A stretch of DNA of 64,000 nt from Candidatus Planktophila versatilis (GTDB taxonomy: Bacteria > Actinomycetota > Actinomycetes > Nanopelagicales > Nanopelagicaceae), in contig NZ_CP016778.1 in NCBI RefSeq assembly GCF_002288265.1, positions 744,001 through 808,000 on the forward strand, read 5' to 3'. Shown here in pieces: positions 26,018-34,290 of the stretch. Below the pieces are notes generated by a model, which made no database searches, was not told the DNA's origin, and saw only the letters and a list, made by a program, of their open reading frames with translations. A program made the translations under genes and the position numbers. Position 1 is the stretch's first letter. Every line of letters starts with the position of its first letter.

Positions 26018-26631
26018 GCACCTCAATCCGGGTTCTAGTCATTGATGACCACGGCATCGTTCGAGCCGGAATCTGTGCGGCGTTAGAAAGACGAGAAGAT
26101 TTCACCATATTTCAAGCGGCATCAAAGTCAGAGGCATTTGCCCAGATGGCGAAAGTTAATCCCGATGTCATCGTTGTTGATATCAATCTTCCCGATGGAA
26201 GTGGTTTAGAGATAGTTTCTTGGGCCCGTTCGATCTCACAGACGATTGCCATCATTGTTCTGACCCTCAATGAACACGATGACTTTCTTATCGCTGCCAT
26301 GAAGGCGGGTGCCTCGTCATATCTGAATAAATCTGCGCCGCTTCTTGAAATCCTGGCCGCAATAGATCACTCACTAGTTGCACCGCTTACCTTTTCCTCT
26401 CGTGAGACCGTAAAAACTGTGGAGCGAAAGCGAGATAGATTCGATTTATCGCAACGAGAACTACAAATTCTCACACAACTTCACAAGGCCGCCCCTGTTG
26501 CAGAGCTAGCCTCTTCGCTCTTCATTACAGAGGCGACCCTCAAGACCCATCTTTCTAATATCTATCGCAAATTGAATGTGCACAGTCGGCTGCAGGCCAT
26601 TGAAAAAGCACGTGTCAGCGGACTTACTTAA
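26014..26631 (+). CDS. Response regulator, NarL/LuxR type
   Basis: 205 residues. Receiver domain 1-120 with the acidic pocket IDDHG (Asp11/12), phosphoacceptor Asp56 in VVDINLPDGSG, and the switch Lys in SYLNKSA (about 104-110). The C-terminal LuxR helix-turn-helix runs about 145-200 (LSQRELQIL and FITEATLKTHLSNIYRKL). It overlaps the kinase by 4 bp and its 3' end overlaps the convergent pimB' gene by 8 bp. It is the evident partner of the soluble kinase; target genes cannot be inferred. Confidence 0.92.
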   Translation: MSTSIRVLVIDDHGIVRAGICAALERREDFTIFQAASKSEAFAQMAKVNPDVIVVDINLPDGSGLEIVSWARSISQTIAIIVLTLNEHDDFLIAAMKAGASSYLNKSAPLLEILAAIDHSLVAPLTFSSRETVKTVERKRDRFDLSQRELQILTQLHKAAPVAELASSLFITEATLKTHLSNIYRKLNVHSRLQAIEKARVSGLT

Positions 26632-27781
26632 GTAGCTGATTAAAGCGCTCTGACCAGATCTGCCATTGCCACTTTTCAATAATCCATTGCCGTCCGCGCA
26701 TTCCTAATCTCTGCGCTAACTCTCTATCTGCAAGTACTTTCACAACAGCCAGAGCAACCTCATGCGCTGATGTTCCATCGACAGCAAAGCCCGTCTCACC
26801 TTGCAAAATTGCATCTGGTGCTCCCCCGGAAATTCCACCAATGACCGGCAAACCACAAGCACTCGCTTCAAGGTAAACAATTCCTAGTCCTTCAACTTCA
26901 AGTCCAGCAAGGCGGGAACGAGATGGCATGGCAAAGACATCTCCAACACAGATATATCGCGGTAGCTCCGAGTACTGAACTCGACCGACAAAAGTGACTC
27001 GGTTTTCTAAACCTAGTTTTTTAATCCGTTTCTCAAGTTCGCTCTTATATGGACCCTCGCCAATCAAGAGCAGATGGGAATCAGGAATAGCTGTGATGAT
27101 CTCTGGCATCGCCGCAATCAAGACATCTTGTCCCTTTCGGTGCACCAGGCGCCCCACGCTGACAATTACCCTCTTATTACCAAGCCCTAAACTTTCCCGA
27201 AGTTCTCGCACATCACTGCGCGGTGTGAAATGATCCGTGTCGATTCCCGGTGCAATACGAACTAGCTTTGCAACATCGCCAGGAGCTAACGCCTCGGCGA
27301 TTTCTCCCCGCGTGAAATCTCCTAGATAAGTTAGTGAATCCACTGCGCGCCCAATGCGGGCAATCGCCCAGGAAAATGGCCAGAGTCTGGACCACCAAAC
27401 TTCATGTCCGTGGGTGAGTGCAACAATTTTCTTCACTCCAACGCTACGAAGTCCCGGGGCAAGTAGTGCCAAGGGAGCAGCTGCACCAAAGAAAACAGTT
27501 TTGATATCGCGCTCACGAACTAACTTTCTTACCTTCCTTCCCACCCGAAACGATGGAAGTAATACCTTAGAAGGATCTCGAATTACCTCAACGCCATAAT
27601 CACGTAGCAACATCGCATCAAAGGGGGCATAACCCGCTTGGGAAGCGGTGTAGAGGATGACGGAATTCTTGGGCAAGCGCTGAATCAATCCAATAATAAA
27701 AGTTTCAATTCCTCCAGCGCGAGGTCCAAAGTCATTTGTGATACAGAGTATTTGTGGATGTTCTAATCTATTTTCAAGCAT
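26624..27781 (-). CDS. pimB: GT4 mannosyltransferase, PimB' type
   Basis: GDP-mannose-dependent mannosyltransferase that adds the second mannose to phosphatidylinositol monomannoside. 385 residues, GT-B fold: the N-terminal acceptor domain begins TNDFGPRAGGIETFI (family signature), and the C-terminal donor domain has VSVGRLVHRKGQDVLI and the EGLGIVYLEASACGLPV nucleotide-sugar motif with the EX7E pair. Assignment rests on the signature and on position, since pimB' is next to fadD15 and an NlpC/P60 gene in mycobacteria as here. Its ATG overlaps the NlpC/P60 stop by one base. GT4 family is certain, PimB' activity likely. Confidence 0.87.
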   Translation of the reverse strand: MLENRLEHPQILCITNDFGPRAGGIETFIIGLIQRLPKNSVILYTASQAGYAPFDAMLLRDYGVEVIRDPSKVLLPSFRVGRKVRKLVRERDIKTVFFGAAAPLALLAPGLRSVGVKKIVALTHGHEVWWSRLWPFSWAIARIGRAVDSLTYLGDFTRGEIAEALAPGDVAKLVRIAPGIDTDHFTPRSDVRELRESLGLGNKRVIVSVGRLVHRKGQDVLIAAMPEIITAIPDSHLLLIGEGPYKSELEKRIKKLGLENRVTFVGRVQYSELPRYICVGDVFAMPSRSRLAGLEVEGLGIVYLEASACGLPVIGGISGGAPDAILQGETGFAVDGTSAHEVALAVVKVLADRELAQRLGMRGRQWIIEKWQWQIWSERFNQLLK

Positions 27782-28791
27782 TAGAACCGGCGTATTGCGA
27801 CCAGCCGCTTACGTCCCATATCGGTCGTTGCAACTTTCACACGTGACCCAGAACGAGGAGCATGCACCATCTTGCCACCGCCAAGATAAATTCCAACGTG
27901 TGAGACTGGCCTGCCGAAGAACATTAAATCTCCAGGCTTCTTCTGACTAAAAGGAATTGATTTACCCATACGAGATTGCGCCGCTGAAGAATGTGGAAGT
28001 GAGACTCCGGCCGTTTGGTATGCGCGCATCGTTAAACCTGAGCAATCCCAGTAGATCATCCCGTCGGCACCGAATACGTACTTGTCGCCAATTTGTTTAA
28101 AAGCGAATTTAATTGCAAGCCCAGCACGGCCTGATACCCCGGCCGCACTCCTTGCCGCTTGCAGGGATGAGGCCTGATCGGCATCTTCACGCTCTTGCGC
28201 TAACCTCGCTAGTCGCTCGCGATCTTCCTTCTTTAGTTTTGCCAATATTGATTCTGCCTGAGCTAATTTGGCTGTTGCTAGCGCGCTCTTCTCGGCCAAC
28301 TTTTTCTGCAACGCCTTTACCTGGGCCAGCCGATCACTGACTGTGAGCGAGGTGGCATTGAGTTTCTGTTCTGCTGATTGAAACTTGCGAAGCTGAATTC
28401 CCTTTTGTCGCGTGATTGCTTCTAGCGAGCCTGCAGATGAGAGATAGAGCGAAGGATCAGATGAGAAGAGCAGTTCAAGGCTCTGACTGATCGTTCCAGA
28501 TTTGTACTGATCGATAGCAATCGCACCTAACGTCTTTGAAATTGCATCCACTGTCTTTGCCTGAATCTCGGCTTGCGCCTGAATGCCGGCAAGGCTTCGA
28601 GTGAGTGAATTCAATTTCACCTTCGCTTCTTGCGCACCTTCTGCCGCAGAGGTTGCTTCCTCTTCATAACGAATGACCTGTGCCTGCACTTGCGCCAGAG
28701 TTGGGGCCGCCTGCGATGTGGGGGCTTGAATTATGGAGAGAAGAATGGCTAACGAGGTGCCCCATGTGGCAGCGCTCATCGGTTTCTTCAT
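27781..28791 (-). CDS. Secreted NlpC/P60 peptidoglycan endopeptidase
   Basis: Cell-wall hydrolase of 336 residues cutting between D-Glu and meso-DAP. Signal peptide at 1-29 (KK, hydrophobic stretch, cleavage near SQAAP). A long coiled-coil follows (about 33-215) as in mycobacterial RipC, then the NlpC/P60 domain (about 222-336) with catalytic Cys250 (WDCSGLTMRA), His298 (SHVGIYLGGG) and His310. DapF in this window makes the meso-DAP in its substrate. The coiled-coil may keep it inactive until bound by a division partner such as FtsEX, as shown for RipC. It lies ahead of pimB'. Confidence 0.93.
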   Translation of the reverse strand: MKKPMSAATWGTSLAILLSIIQAPTSQAAPTLAQVQAQVIRYEEEATSAAEGAQEAKVKLNSLTRSLAGIQAQAEIQAKTVDAISKTLGAIAIDQYKSGTISQSLELLFSSDPSLYLSSAGSLEAITRQKGIQLRKFQSAEQKLNATSLTVSDRLAQVKALQKKLAEKSALATAKLAQAESILAKLKKEDRERLARLAQEREDADQASSLQAARSAAGVSGRAGLAIKFAFKQIGDKYVFGADGMIYWDCSGLTMRAYQTAGVSLPHSSAAQSRMGKSIPFSQKKPGDLMFFGRPVSHVGIYLGGGKMVHAPRSGSRVKVATTDMGRKRLVAIRRF

Positions 28792-28798
28792 GTTTCAA

Positions 28799-28804
28799 AG
28801 GCTA
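28799..28804 (-). promoter_or_regulatory. -10 element, NlpC/P60-pimB' unit
   Basis: TAGCCT on the minus strand, 7 bases before ATG 28791. Confidence 0.5.
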
Positions 28805-28871
28805 ATGCCCCTCATCGCTGATTTTCAATTTTAAGCGTGGAATATCCATGATAATCGTGTGAGAAAAAGAA

Positions 28872-28877
28872 TATTCT
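28872..28877 (+). promoter_or_regulatory. -10 element, RibD_C-like gene
   Basis: TATTCT, 6 bases before ATG 28884, inside the 10-bp palindrome AGAATATTCT (28869-28878). Confidence 0.5.
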
Positions 28878-28883
28878 CCGCTC

Positions 28884-29375
28884 ATGGCTGTGATCGCAAC
28901 GCTGGTAGTAGGCGCAGATGGCTCGACCACAAAAGGCGGCACTTCGCAGGGGGTCACCAGTGGCGCCGATCGCGCGCAATTTCTTGAACATCGCAGATTA
29001 GCTGATTGCATCTTCATCGGTGGCAACACTGCGCGTACTGAGCCATACCTTCGCACACCAGTTCCGGTAGTGGTGATTTCACATCAACTAGATAATCCAT
29101 TAGCGAGTAATCCACTGGCCCACCTATGGAACCTTTCACCGGTAGCCGGGCTAGTGAAAGCAATAGAGACTTTTGGGCCTCGTATTCATGTTGAAGCCGG
29201 GGCAACAATGATCAGTGAACTCATTGCCGCCGGTCAAATTGACCAACTAGAACTGAGTATTACCAGCGTCACCGGTGGAGAAATGAGAGTCGATATTGAT
29301 GCGCTATTGGAAGTCTTCACAACACGGAAAGAGAAAGTAATCGATGGGACGAGATTCATCTCAGCATCGAGGTAA
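28884..29375 (+). CDS. RibD C-terminal/dihydrofolate reductase-like reductase
   Basis: NADPH-dependent reductase fold of 163 residues, related to the reductase half of RibD and to bacterial pyrimidine reductases. The N-terminal strand MAVIATLVVGADGSTT, the GADRAQFLEHRRLADCIFIGG segment and GGATMIS-like EAGATMISEL region match the family. It is shorter than typical actinobacterial members (about 220-250 residues), with the middle compacted. Riboflavin synthesis is not supported by context, because no other rib gene is near. A generic reductase role is as likely. Confidence 0.78.
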   Translation: MAVIATLVVGADGSTTKGGTSQGVTSGADRAQFLEHRRLADCIFIGGNTARTEPYLRTPVPVVVISHQLDNPLASNPLAHLWNLSPVAGLVKAIETFGPRIHVEAGATMISELIAAGQIDQLELSITSVTGGEMRVDIDALLEVFTTRKEKVIDGTRFISASR

Positions 29376-30218
29376 TTAAAAGACGGAGATAATACAAACT
29401 CCTAGGACTGCAAAGATTATTCCGAAATACTGAACCTTGTGTAATCTCTCATGAAGAAATAAGAAGGCCAGTAACGAGGTCGCTATCGGATAGAGCGCAC
29501 CAAGCACCATTGCAATAGAGACTAACCCCTTGGTTGTCGCAACCCCCAACAGCAAATTCGCCGCAAAGTCTGCAACTCCAATAAAGATGAGCACTGGTAG
29601 TTCAGGCTTACCTAATCCACCAACGTGGCGATAACGAAGAAAGAGTGTGATCCCAACAAGCAGGGTCGTAGTGCGCATCGTTGTCATGGTCATCAGCGCA
29701 CTGCTCTCGGAACCAATTGCCATACAGACCAGTGCGCTACCGAAGAAGACCGCTGCGCTTAAGGCTAAGAGGACTGGCTTTAAAGGAAGACCTTGCGAAA
29801 CTTCCGGACCACTTGCCAGGAATCCACCGAGCATGGCAATGAATACTCCAATACTGACAATCGTAGATAGCTGATCACCTTTAACGAAGAGCGCGTAGCC
29901 AAGAGGAATCAGTGCGCTCAGGGAGCTAATGGGTGAAACAACTCCCATGCGGCCAGTTGAAAGTCCGGCATACAAACAAATGAGTCCGAGATAACCAAAA
30001 ATGCCGGCACACATTCCAGGTAGTAAATATCCCCCGCTTCCGAATGGCTCTGCATCCCAACTGCGACTGACAAGAACGAGTACGACACCAGTAATAAAGC
30101 CAATTGCCTGAGTAACGGCTAGAACTGCGATCGTTGGAAATTTCTTACTTAATCTGCCAGCGTGATAATCGGCACTTCCCCATAAAACGCTCGAGAAGAG
30201 AGCGAGGATGCTGGCCAT
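29376..30218 (-). CDS. DMT superfamily transporter (EamA type)
   Basis: Ten-helix drug/metabolite transporter of 280 residues. The duplicated EamA architecture is visible: each half ends in a helix with a conserved Pro/Gly pattern, the first half ISSLSALIPLGYALFVKGD and the second GALYPIATSLLAFLFLHERL, the usual EamA closing motif. The substrate cannot be predicted. The stop directly abuts that of the convergent reductase gene. An imperfect hairpin at 30231-30260 lies over its promoter. Confidence 0.87.
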   Translation of the reverse strand: MASILALFSSVLWGSADYHAGRLSKKFPTIAVLAVTQAIGFITGVVLVLVSRSWDAEPFGSGGYLLPGMCAGIFGYLGLICLYAGLSTGRMGVVSPISSLSALIPLGYALFVKGDQLSTIVSIGVFIAMLGGFLASGPEVSQGLPLKPVLLALSAAVFFGSALVCMAIGSESSALMTMTTMRTTTLLVGITLFLRYRHVGGLGKPELPVLIFIGVADFAANLLLGVATTKGLVSIAMVLGALYPIATSLLAFLFLHERLHKVQYFGIIFAVLGVCIISVF

Positions 30219-30226
30219 GAGGGCAG

Positions 30227-30232
30227 ACTCTA
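30227..30232 (-). promoter_or_regulatory. -10 element, DMT transporter
   Basis: TAGAGT on the minus strand, 8 bases before ATG 30218. Confidence 0.4.
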
Positions 30233-30260
30233 CCGGGCTATCGGCTTAGCCTCCCCGGTA
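30231..30260. repeat. Hairpin between the DMT and DUF3000 genes
   Basis: TACCG plus GGCTA pair with TAGCC and CGGTA around the loop TCGGCT, with a 4-base bulge. It could be an operator for either divergent promoter or an RNA structure. Confidence 0.4.
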
Positions 30261-30277
30261 AACCGCAGGACAAACTT

Positions 30278-30283
30278 TAGAAT
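30278..30283 (+). promoter_or_regulatory. -10 element, DUF3000 gene
   Basis: TAGAAT, 6 bases before GTG 30290. Confidence 0.55.
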
Positions 30284-30289
30284 TGAGCA

Positions 30290-30874
30290 GTGAAGTCGCC
30301 AATTGCCTTTAATGAAATGATTGAACTTCTTCGTACCTTCACTCCTCGAGCAGAGATTATTCTGGAGGAAGTTCCGGCGCCACAGAAATTGGCCACATAC
30401 TCATTTGCATTCACAGCAGATATTTCAAATGGCCTTACAGGTGATGCCGAGAATGAAATTGCATCAGGCCGCTTTGTGGTCTTACACGAACCAGGTGGAC
30501 AAGAAACCTGGGAAGGTGACTTTCGCTGCGTTACTTTTATGCGAGCCGACGTTGATAGCGAAATGCAAGAAGACCCACTACTTCCTGAAGTTGGCTGGAA
30601 CTGGTTACTTGATTGCTTAGGTGCAACGGGCGCGCAATTCAACGCACCGAGTGGAACCGTCACTCGAGTTTCCAGCGCCTCCTTTGGAAAGTTATCTCCT
30701 CGCAATAGCGATTCCGAAATTGAGATCAGAGCTTCGTGGACTCCACTTCTTTCTCAGATTGAAGAAATCTTTCCCCACGTGCAGGCCTGGTGCAATCTCA
30801 TGACGGAAGTCGCCGGATTGCCACCGCTTCCAGAAGGTGTTGCCACAATTGGTTCCGCAAGACGTCGTGCCTGA
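30290..30874 (+). CDS. DUF3000 domain protein
   Basis: Conserved actinobacterial protein of unknown function, 194 residues, cytoplasmic. It begins KSPIAFNEMIELLRTF and has two Gly-Trp-rich patches (PGGQETWEGDFRC near 65 and GWNWLLDCL near 104). No catalytic motif is recognisable. The start is GTG 30290. The gene immediately precedes the RNase D gene and overlaps it, an arrangement fixed in mycobacteria (Rv2680-Rv2681) and streptomycetes, so a role linked to RNA processing is possible but unproven. Confidence 0.85.
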   Translation: MKSPIAFNEMIELLRTFTPRAEIILEEVPAPQKLATYSFAFTADISNGLTGDAENEIASGRFVVLHEPGGQETWEGDFRCVTFMRADVDSEMQEDPLLPEVGWNWLLDCLGATGAQFNAPSGTVTRVSSASFGKLSPRNSDSEIEIRASWTPLLSQIEEIFPHVQAWCNLMTEVAGLPPLPEGVATIGSARRRA

Positions 30875-32156
30875 AGAAGAACAGACGCCGGCCGCTATCG
30901 CCTTACTGCATCCCGCAGAAGGAGTTCCAGCAATCATCGAAACCGAGCAAGCCTTTGATGCGGCGCTAGCCGCACTTGCGCAAGGGGTCGGACCATATGC
31001 ATTTGATGCCGAACGTGCCTCTGGTTTTAAATACAGTGCGCGCGCATATTTGATTCAGATAAAACGCACAGGGGGCGGATTACATCTGATCGACCCTATT
31101 CCATTTGGTCCTGATCATCGTTGTTTTGCCGAACTCAATAATTTGATTGCAGATGAAGAAGTTATTTTGCATGCAAGCACGCAAGATCTACCTTGCCTGC
31201 GTGAATTAGGCATAAATCCACAAATTCTCTTTGATACCGAACTTGGCGGACGTATTGCTGGCCTTGCTCGCGTTGGTCTAGGGCCACTTTTAGAATCACT
31301 GATGGGAGTATCACTAGCCAAAGAACATTCGGCAGCTGATTGGTCTAAGCGCCCATTGCCGGAAGAATGGCTTAACTACGCAGCACTTGATGTGGAACTT
31401 CTGATAGAGCTGAGGGATAAAGTCCATGCACTCTTAGTTGATGCAAAGAAATGGGAATGGGCCGAGGAAGATTTTGCTGCAATCATTTCTGCTCCTGCGC
31501 CGGCCCCTCGTATCGATCCATGGCGTCGCACTTCTGGAATGCACAAAATTAAGAAGCGACTGCAGATGGCGATAGTGCGTGAGTTATGGCAGGCGCGGGA
31601 TGAGATTGCGCGGGGCGCAGATGTCTCACCAAGTCGATTGTTATCAGATGCCGCGATTACTGAATTGGCGCAGAATGCCGAGAAGTCACCTATTACTAAT
31701 CGCAAACATCTGGAGAAGATCTTGCGCCCGCTCGGATTGCGAGCGCGCTGGTTAGAGAATGCAGCCATATGGATTACCTCAATCACCACAGCAATGGAGT
31801 TGCCAGAAGATCAGTGGCCAGAAGCACGTTCTAAAAGCGATACCTTGCCGCCGATTAAACTCTGGCGCGAACGTTTTCCTGAAAAATTCATCCCGCTTTC
31901 ACATGCTCGCTTTAACCTTGCTGCTAAGGCCGAGGAGCTTTCGATCCCGCTTGAGAATCTGATTAGCCCGGAACTCGTGCGCCGCATCTGTTGGTCGCCT
32001 CCCCTAGACAGCTCTGTGCTGGAGGCCTTGCAAGCGCTCGGTGCCCGTCGCTGGCAGGCCGAGATAGCTGCTCCCGTCCTTGAGGCAGCCCTTTTGGAGA
32101 CCGTCGCCCTGGAGCTGCCCGAGGCTGAAGCCACTTCGGAGTCGGCTGAAGAGTGA
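30837..32156 (+). CDS. rnd: RNase D-like 3'-5' exonuclease with HRDC domain
   Basis: RNA-processing exonuclease of the DEDD superfamily, up to 439 residues. The exonuclease domain (about 45-215) shows the metal-binding acids in order: FDAER (Asp57, Glu59), HASTQDLPCL with Asp near 118, and YAALDVELL near 185, which makes it the DEDDy type. The HRDC nucleic-acid-binding domain follows (about 237-315), then an Ala/Glu-rich C-terminus. The start is uncertain: GTG 30837 overlaps DUF3000 by 38 bases, and GTG 30867 would overlap by 8, as other coupled pairs here do. It ends just before the FTR1 palindrome. Confidence 0.9.
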   Translation: MLPQLVPQDVVPEEEQTPAAIALLHPAEGVPAIIETEQAFDAALAALAQGVGPYAFDAERASGFKYSARAYLIQIKRTGGGLHLIDPIPFGPDHRCFAELNNLIADEEVILHASTQDLPCLRELGINPQILFDTELGGRIAGLARVGLGPLLESLMGVSLAKEHSAADWSKRPLPEEWLNYAALDVELLIELRDKVHALLVDAKKWEWAEEDFAAIISAPAPAPRIDPWRRTSGMHKIKKRLQMAIVRELWQARDEIARGADVSPSRLLSDAAITELAQNAEKSPITNRKHLEKILRPLGLRARWLENAAIWITSITTAMELPEDQWPEARSKSDTLPPIKLWRERFPEKFIPLSHARFNLAAKAEELSIPLENLISPELVRRICWSPPLDSSVLEALQALGARRWQAEIAAPVLEAALLETVALELPEAEATSESAEE

Positions 32157-32160
32157 TGAA

Positions 32161-32184
32161 TTACGCAACATAAGAGTTGCGTAA
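32161..32184. promoter_or_regulatory. Perfect palindrome overlapping the -35 of the iron permease gene
   Basis: TTACGCAAC-N6-GTTGCGTAA, 9-bp perfect arms. The right arm covers the -35 (TTGCGT, 32177-32182). It is either the operator of a metal-responsive regulator or, less likely since no T-tract follows, the terminator of the RNase D gene. It does not resemble the DtxR/IdeR or Fur consensus. Confidence 0.6.
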
Positions 32185-32205
32185 ATATGGGGAGTCAATT
32201 ATTCT
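32177..32205 (+). promoter_or_regulatory. Promoter of the FTR1 gene
   Basis: -35 TTGCGT, 17-base spacer, -10 TATTCT (32200-32205), then 6 bases to ATG 32212. Confidence 0.6.
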
Positions 32206-32211
32206 CATTCC

Positions 32212-33033
32212 ATGCTCAGTACATTCATCATCGCCCTTCGCGAAGGGCTAGAAGCTTCACTCATCGTCGGTATTTTGGTTGCCTACCTAGTCAAGACTGG
32301 GCGCCAGCGCCATCTGCGCGCACTCTGGAGTGGTGTGGCAGTTGCGATCGTGGCCAGTCTCGCCTTTGGCGCGTTCCTGTCCTATACCTCAACTGAACTT
32401 TCATCACGCGGGGAAGAGCTTTTTGCGGGAACAACCTCTTTCATAGCTGTTGGTTTTGTAACCTGGATGATCTTCTGGATGAAGCGTGCTGCTCGTGGAC
32501 TTCGTAATGAACTGCAGAACAAGGCGGAATCAGCGATTGGTGCGGGTTCTCTCGCACTCGCACTTGCAGCGTTCTTCGCTGTTGCTAGAGAAGGTCTGGA
32601 AACATCACTGTTTTTATACACTAACTTTAAAACCGCAGGAGCAGTATCGACTGCAACTCTTGGCTTAGTGCTCGGGCTGGCGCTCGCTGTAGGACTTGGA
32701 ATAGGGATCTATAAGAGTTCTATCAAACTCAATCTCGGAAAGTTCTTCACTTACTCTGGTGTGGCTCTCGTAGTTGTTGCAGCTGGAGTTCTTTCCTACG
32801 GAATTCATGAGTTCCAAGAGTTTGGAATTCTGCCGGCCCCCGATGCATTCGTCTGGGATGTCACTTCATGGATGCCAAAGGAGTCACTCGTTGCCGGGCT
32901 CTTGGCCGGAACTATCGGCTTTGACACCACAACATCATGGCTACAACTAGCCGGATGGCTCACCTACATTGGCTTGACGCTGAGGTTCTACCTCGCCCCT
33001 GCCAAGAAGGTAAATACTCCCGCCAACGCGTAG
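32212..33033 (+). CDS. efeU: FTR1 family iron permease (EfeU)
   Basis: Seven-helix high-affinity iron permease of 273 residues. Both iron-binding REXXE motifs are present: REGLE at 10-14 in helix 1 and REGLE at 126-130 in helix 4. In the classical system EfeU works with the periplasmic EfeO and the peroxidase EfeB; neither is adjacent, so partners lie elsewhere or the permease works alone. A -10 hexamer 6 bases before the ATG and a palindrome on the -35 make this one of the best-defined promoters in the window and suggest metal control. Confidence 0.92.
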   Translation: MLSTFIIALREGLEASLIVGILVAYLVKTGRQRHLRALWSGVAVAIVASLAFGAFLSYTSTELSSRGEELFAGTTSFIAVGFVTWMIFWMKRAARGLRNELQNKAESAIGAGSLALALAAFFAVAREGLETSLFLYTNFKTAGAVSTATLGLVLGLALAVGLGIGIYKSSIKLNLGKFFTYSGVALVVVAAGVLSYGIHEFQEFGILPAPDAFVWDVTSWMPKESLVAGLLAGTIGFDTTTSWLQLAGWLTYIGLTLRFYLAPAKKVNTPANA

Positions 33034-33045
33034 CGCTTTTTTCTA

Positions 33046-33076
33046 CTGGCGAGTAACCTAGCTTCATACTCACCAG
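33046..33076. promoter_or_regulatory. Inverted repeat over the fadAB promoter
   Basis: CTGGCGAGTA-N11-TACTCACCAG: 10-bp arms with one mismatch, 21 bases centre to centre (two helical turns). A TAACCT -10 lies at 33054-33059, inside it. Position and symmetry fit a repressor operator for beta-oxidation genes. Confidence 0.5.
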
Positions 33077-33090
33077 ATAAAGGAAGTTCT

Positions 33091-34290
33091 ATGACATCCC
33101 AGCTCCATAGCGTTGTCCTCGTTGATGCAGTGCGCACTCCATTTGGAAAAGCGGGCAGCATGTATTCAGGAACTCGCGCAGATGACTTAATGGTGCGAGC
33201 GATGCGCGGGCTACTCGAGCGCAATCCCCAACTCTCCCCCGAACTCATTGACGATGTTGCCATCGCGGCGGCAACCCAGACTGGTGATCAAGGAATGAAT
33301 ATTGGTCGCAGCGCCTCCCTCCTTGCTGGCCTTCCGAAAACTGTTCCTGGCTACTCCATCGACCGCTGGTGCGCCGGTGCACTGACTGCAACCACAACAG
33401 TTGCCGGCGCTATTGCGATGGGCGCAATAGATATTGCAATCGCTGGCGGTGTTGAACATATGGGAAATCATCCAATGGGTGAACTCATGGATCCTAATCC
33501 GCGTTACCTAGCTGAGAAGCTGGTGGAACAAGATGCACTTGCCATGGGAGCAACGGCAGAACGCTTGCATGATCGCTTCCCACATTTAACAAAAGAGCGG
33601 GCAGATACCTATGCCTTTAATTCTCAGATGAAAACTGCCAAGGCATATGCAGATGGAAAGATTCAGCGGGATCTCATACCAACGGCGGCCCGTCATCCTG
33701 AGACAGGTTGGGGTATTGCAACTGTTGATGAATCACCTCGCCCCACAACAACTATTGAAGGTCTAGCTGGACTGAAAACTCCGTTCCGCCCAGCAGGTCG
33801 CGTCACTGCCGGAAACTCATCTGGTCTCAACGATGGTGCTACTGCTGCGTTGCTCGCAAGTGAAGCTAAAGCAAAAGAACTTGGACTTTCCATTAAGGCC
33901 CGGCTTGTCACTTTCGCCTTTGCCGGCGTTGAGCCAGAAGTAATGGGATATGGACCGGTTCCAGCAACGATCAAAGCACTTAATAAAGCTGGACTTAAGA
34001 TTGAAGATATTGGAGCCTTTGAAGTCAATGAAGCATTTGCCGTGCAAGTACTGGCATTTCTAGATCACTTTGGAATTGCAGATGATGATCCGCGTGTGAA
34101 TCCTTACGGGGGCGCCATCGCTGTTGGCCATCCACTTGCCTCATCAGGTGTGCGCCTGATGCTTAATTTAGCTCGCACATTTGAAGAGAAAACAGATGTT
34201 CGTTATGGAATTACTACGATGTGTATTGGTTTAGGAATGGGTGGAACTGTTATTTGGGAAAATCCACATTACACAGGAGGGACTAAGTAA
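33091..34290 (+). CDS. fadA: Acetyl-CoA acyltransferase (thiolase) of beta-oxidation
   Basis: Thiolytic cleavage of 3-ketoacyl-CoA. 399 residues. The nucleophilic cysteine lies in DRWCAGALTA (about 90-99), the second active-site block is GGAIAVGHPLASSG (His in GHP), and the proton-transfer cysteine is in TMCIGLGMGG near the C-terminus. The CAGALT variant of the usual CASG is normal for the actinobacterial FadA that pairs with the GAGLMA-type FadB. A good ribosome site (AAGGAAG) is 5 bases upstream, so unlike many neighbours it has a leader. Its stop overlaps the fadB ATG by one base. Confidence 0.95.
   Translation: MTSQLHSVVLVDAVRTPFGKAGSMYSGTRADDLMVRAMRGLLERNPQLSPELIDDVAIAAATQTGDQGMNIGRSASLLAGLPKTVPGYSIDRWCAGALTATTTVAGAIAMGAIDIAIAGGVEHMGNHPMGELMDPNPRYLAEKLVEQDALAMGATAERLHDRFPHLTKERADTYAFNSQMKTAKAYADGKIQRDLIPTAARHPETGWGIATVDESPRPTTTIEGLAGLKTPFRPAGRVTAGNSSGLNDGATAALLASEAKAKELGLSIKARLVTFAFAGVEPEVMGYGPVPATIKALNKAGLKIEDIGAFEVNEAFAVQVLAFLDHFGIADDDPRVNPYGGAIAVGHPLASSGVRLMLNLARTFEEKTDVRYGITTMCIGLGMGGTVIWENPHYTGGTK

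Noticed and set aside
28792-28883. Possible riboswitch ahead of the NlpC/P60 gene (ydaO type is known there in other actinobacteria)
   Set aside because: The gap is only 92 bases, holds two divergent promoters, and shows none of the required conserved segments.
33091-34290. Thiolase active-site context CAGAL in place of CASGL
   Set aside because: Typical of the actinobacterial FadA that pairs with this FadB; the cysteine, GHP and C-terminal cysteine motifs are intact.
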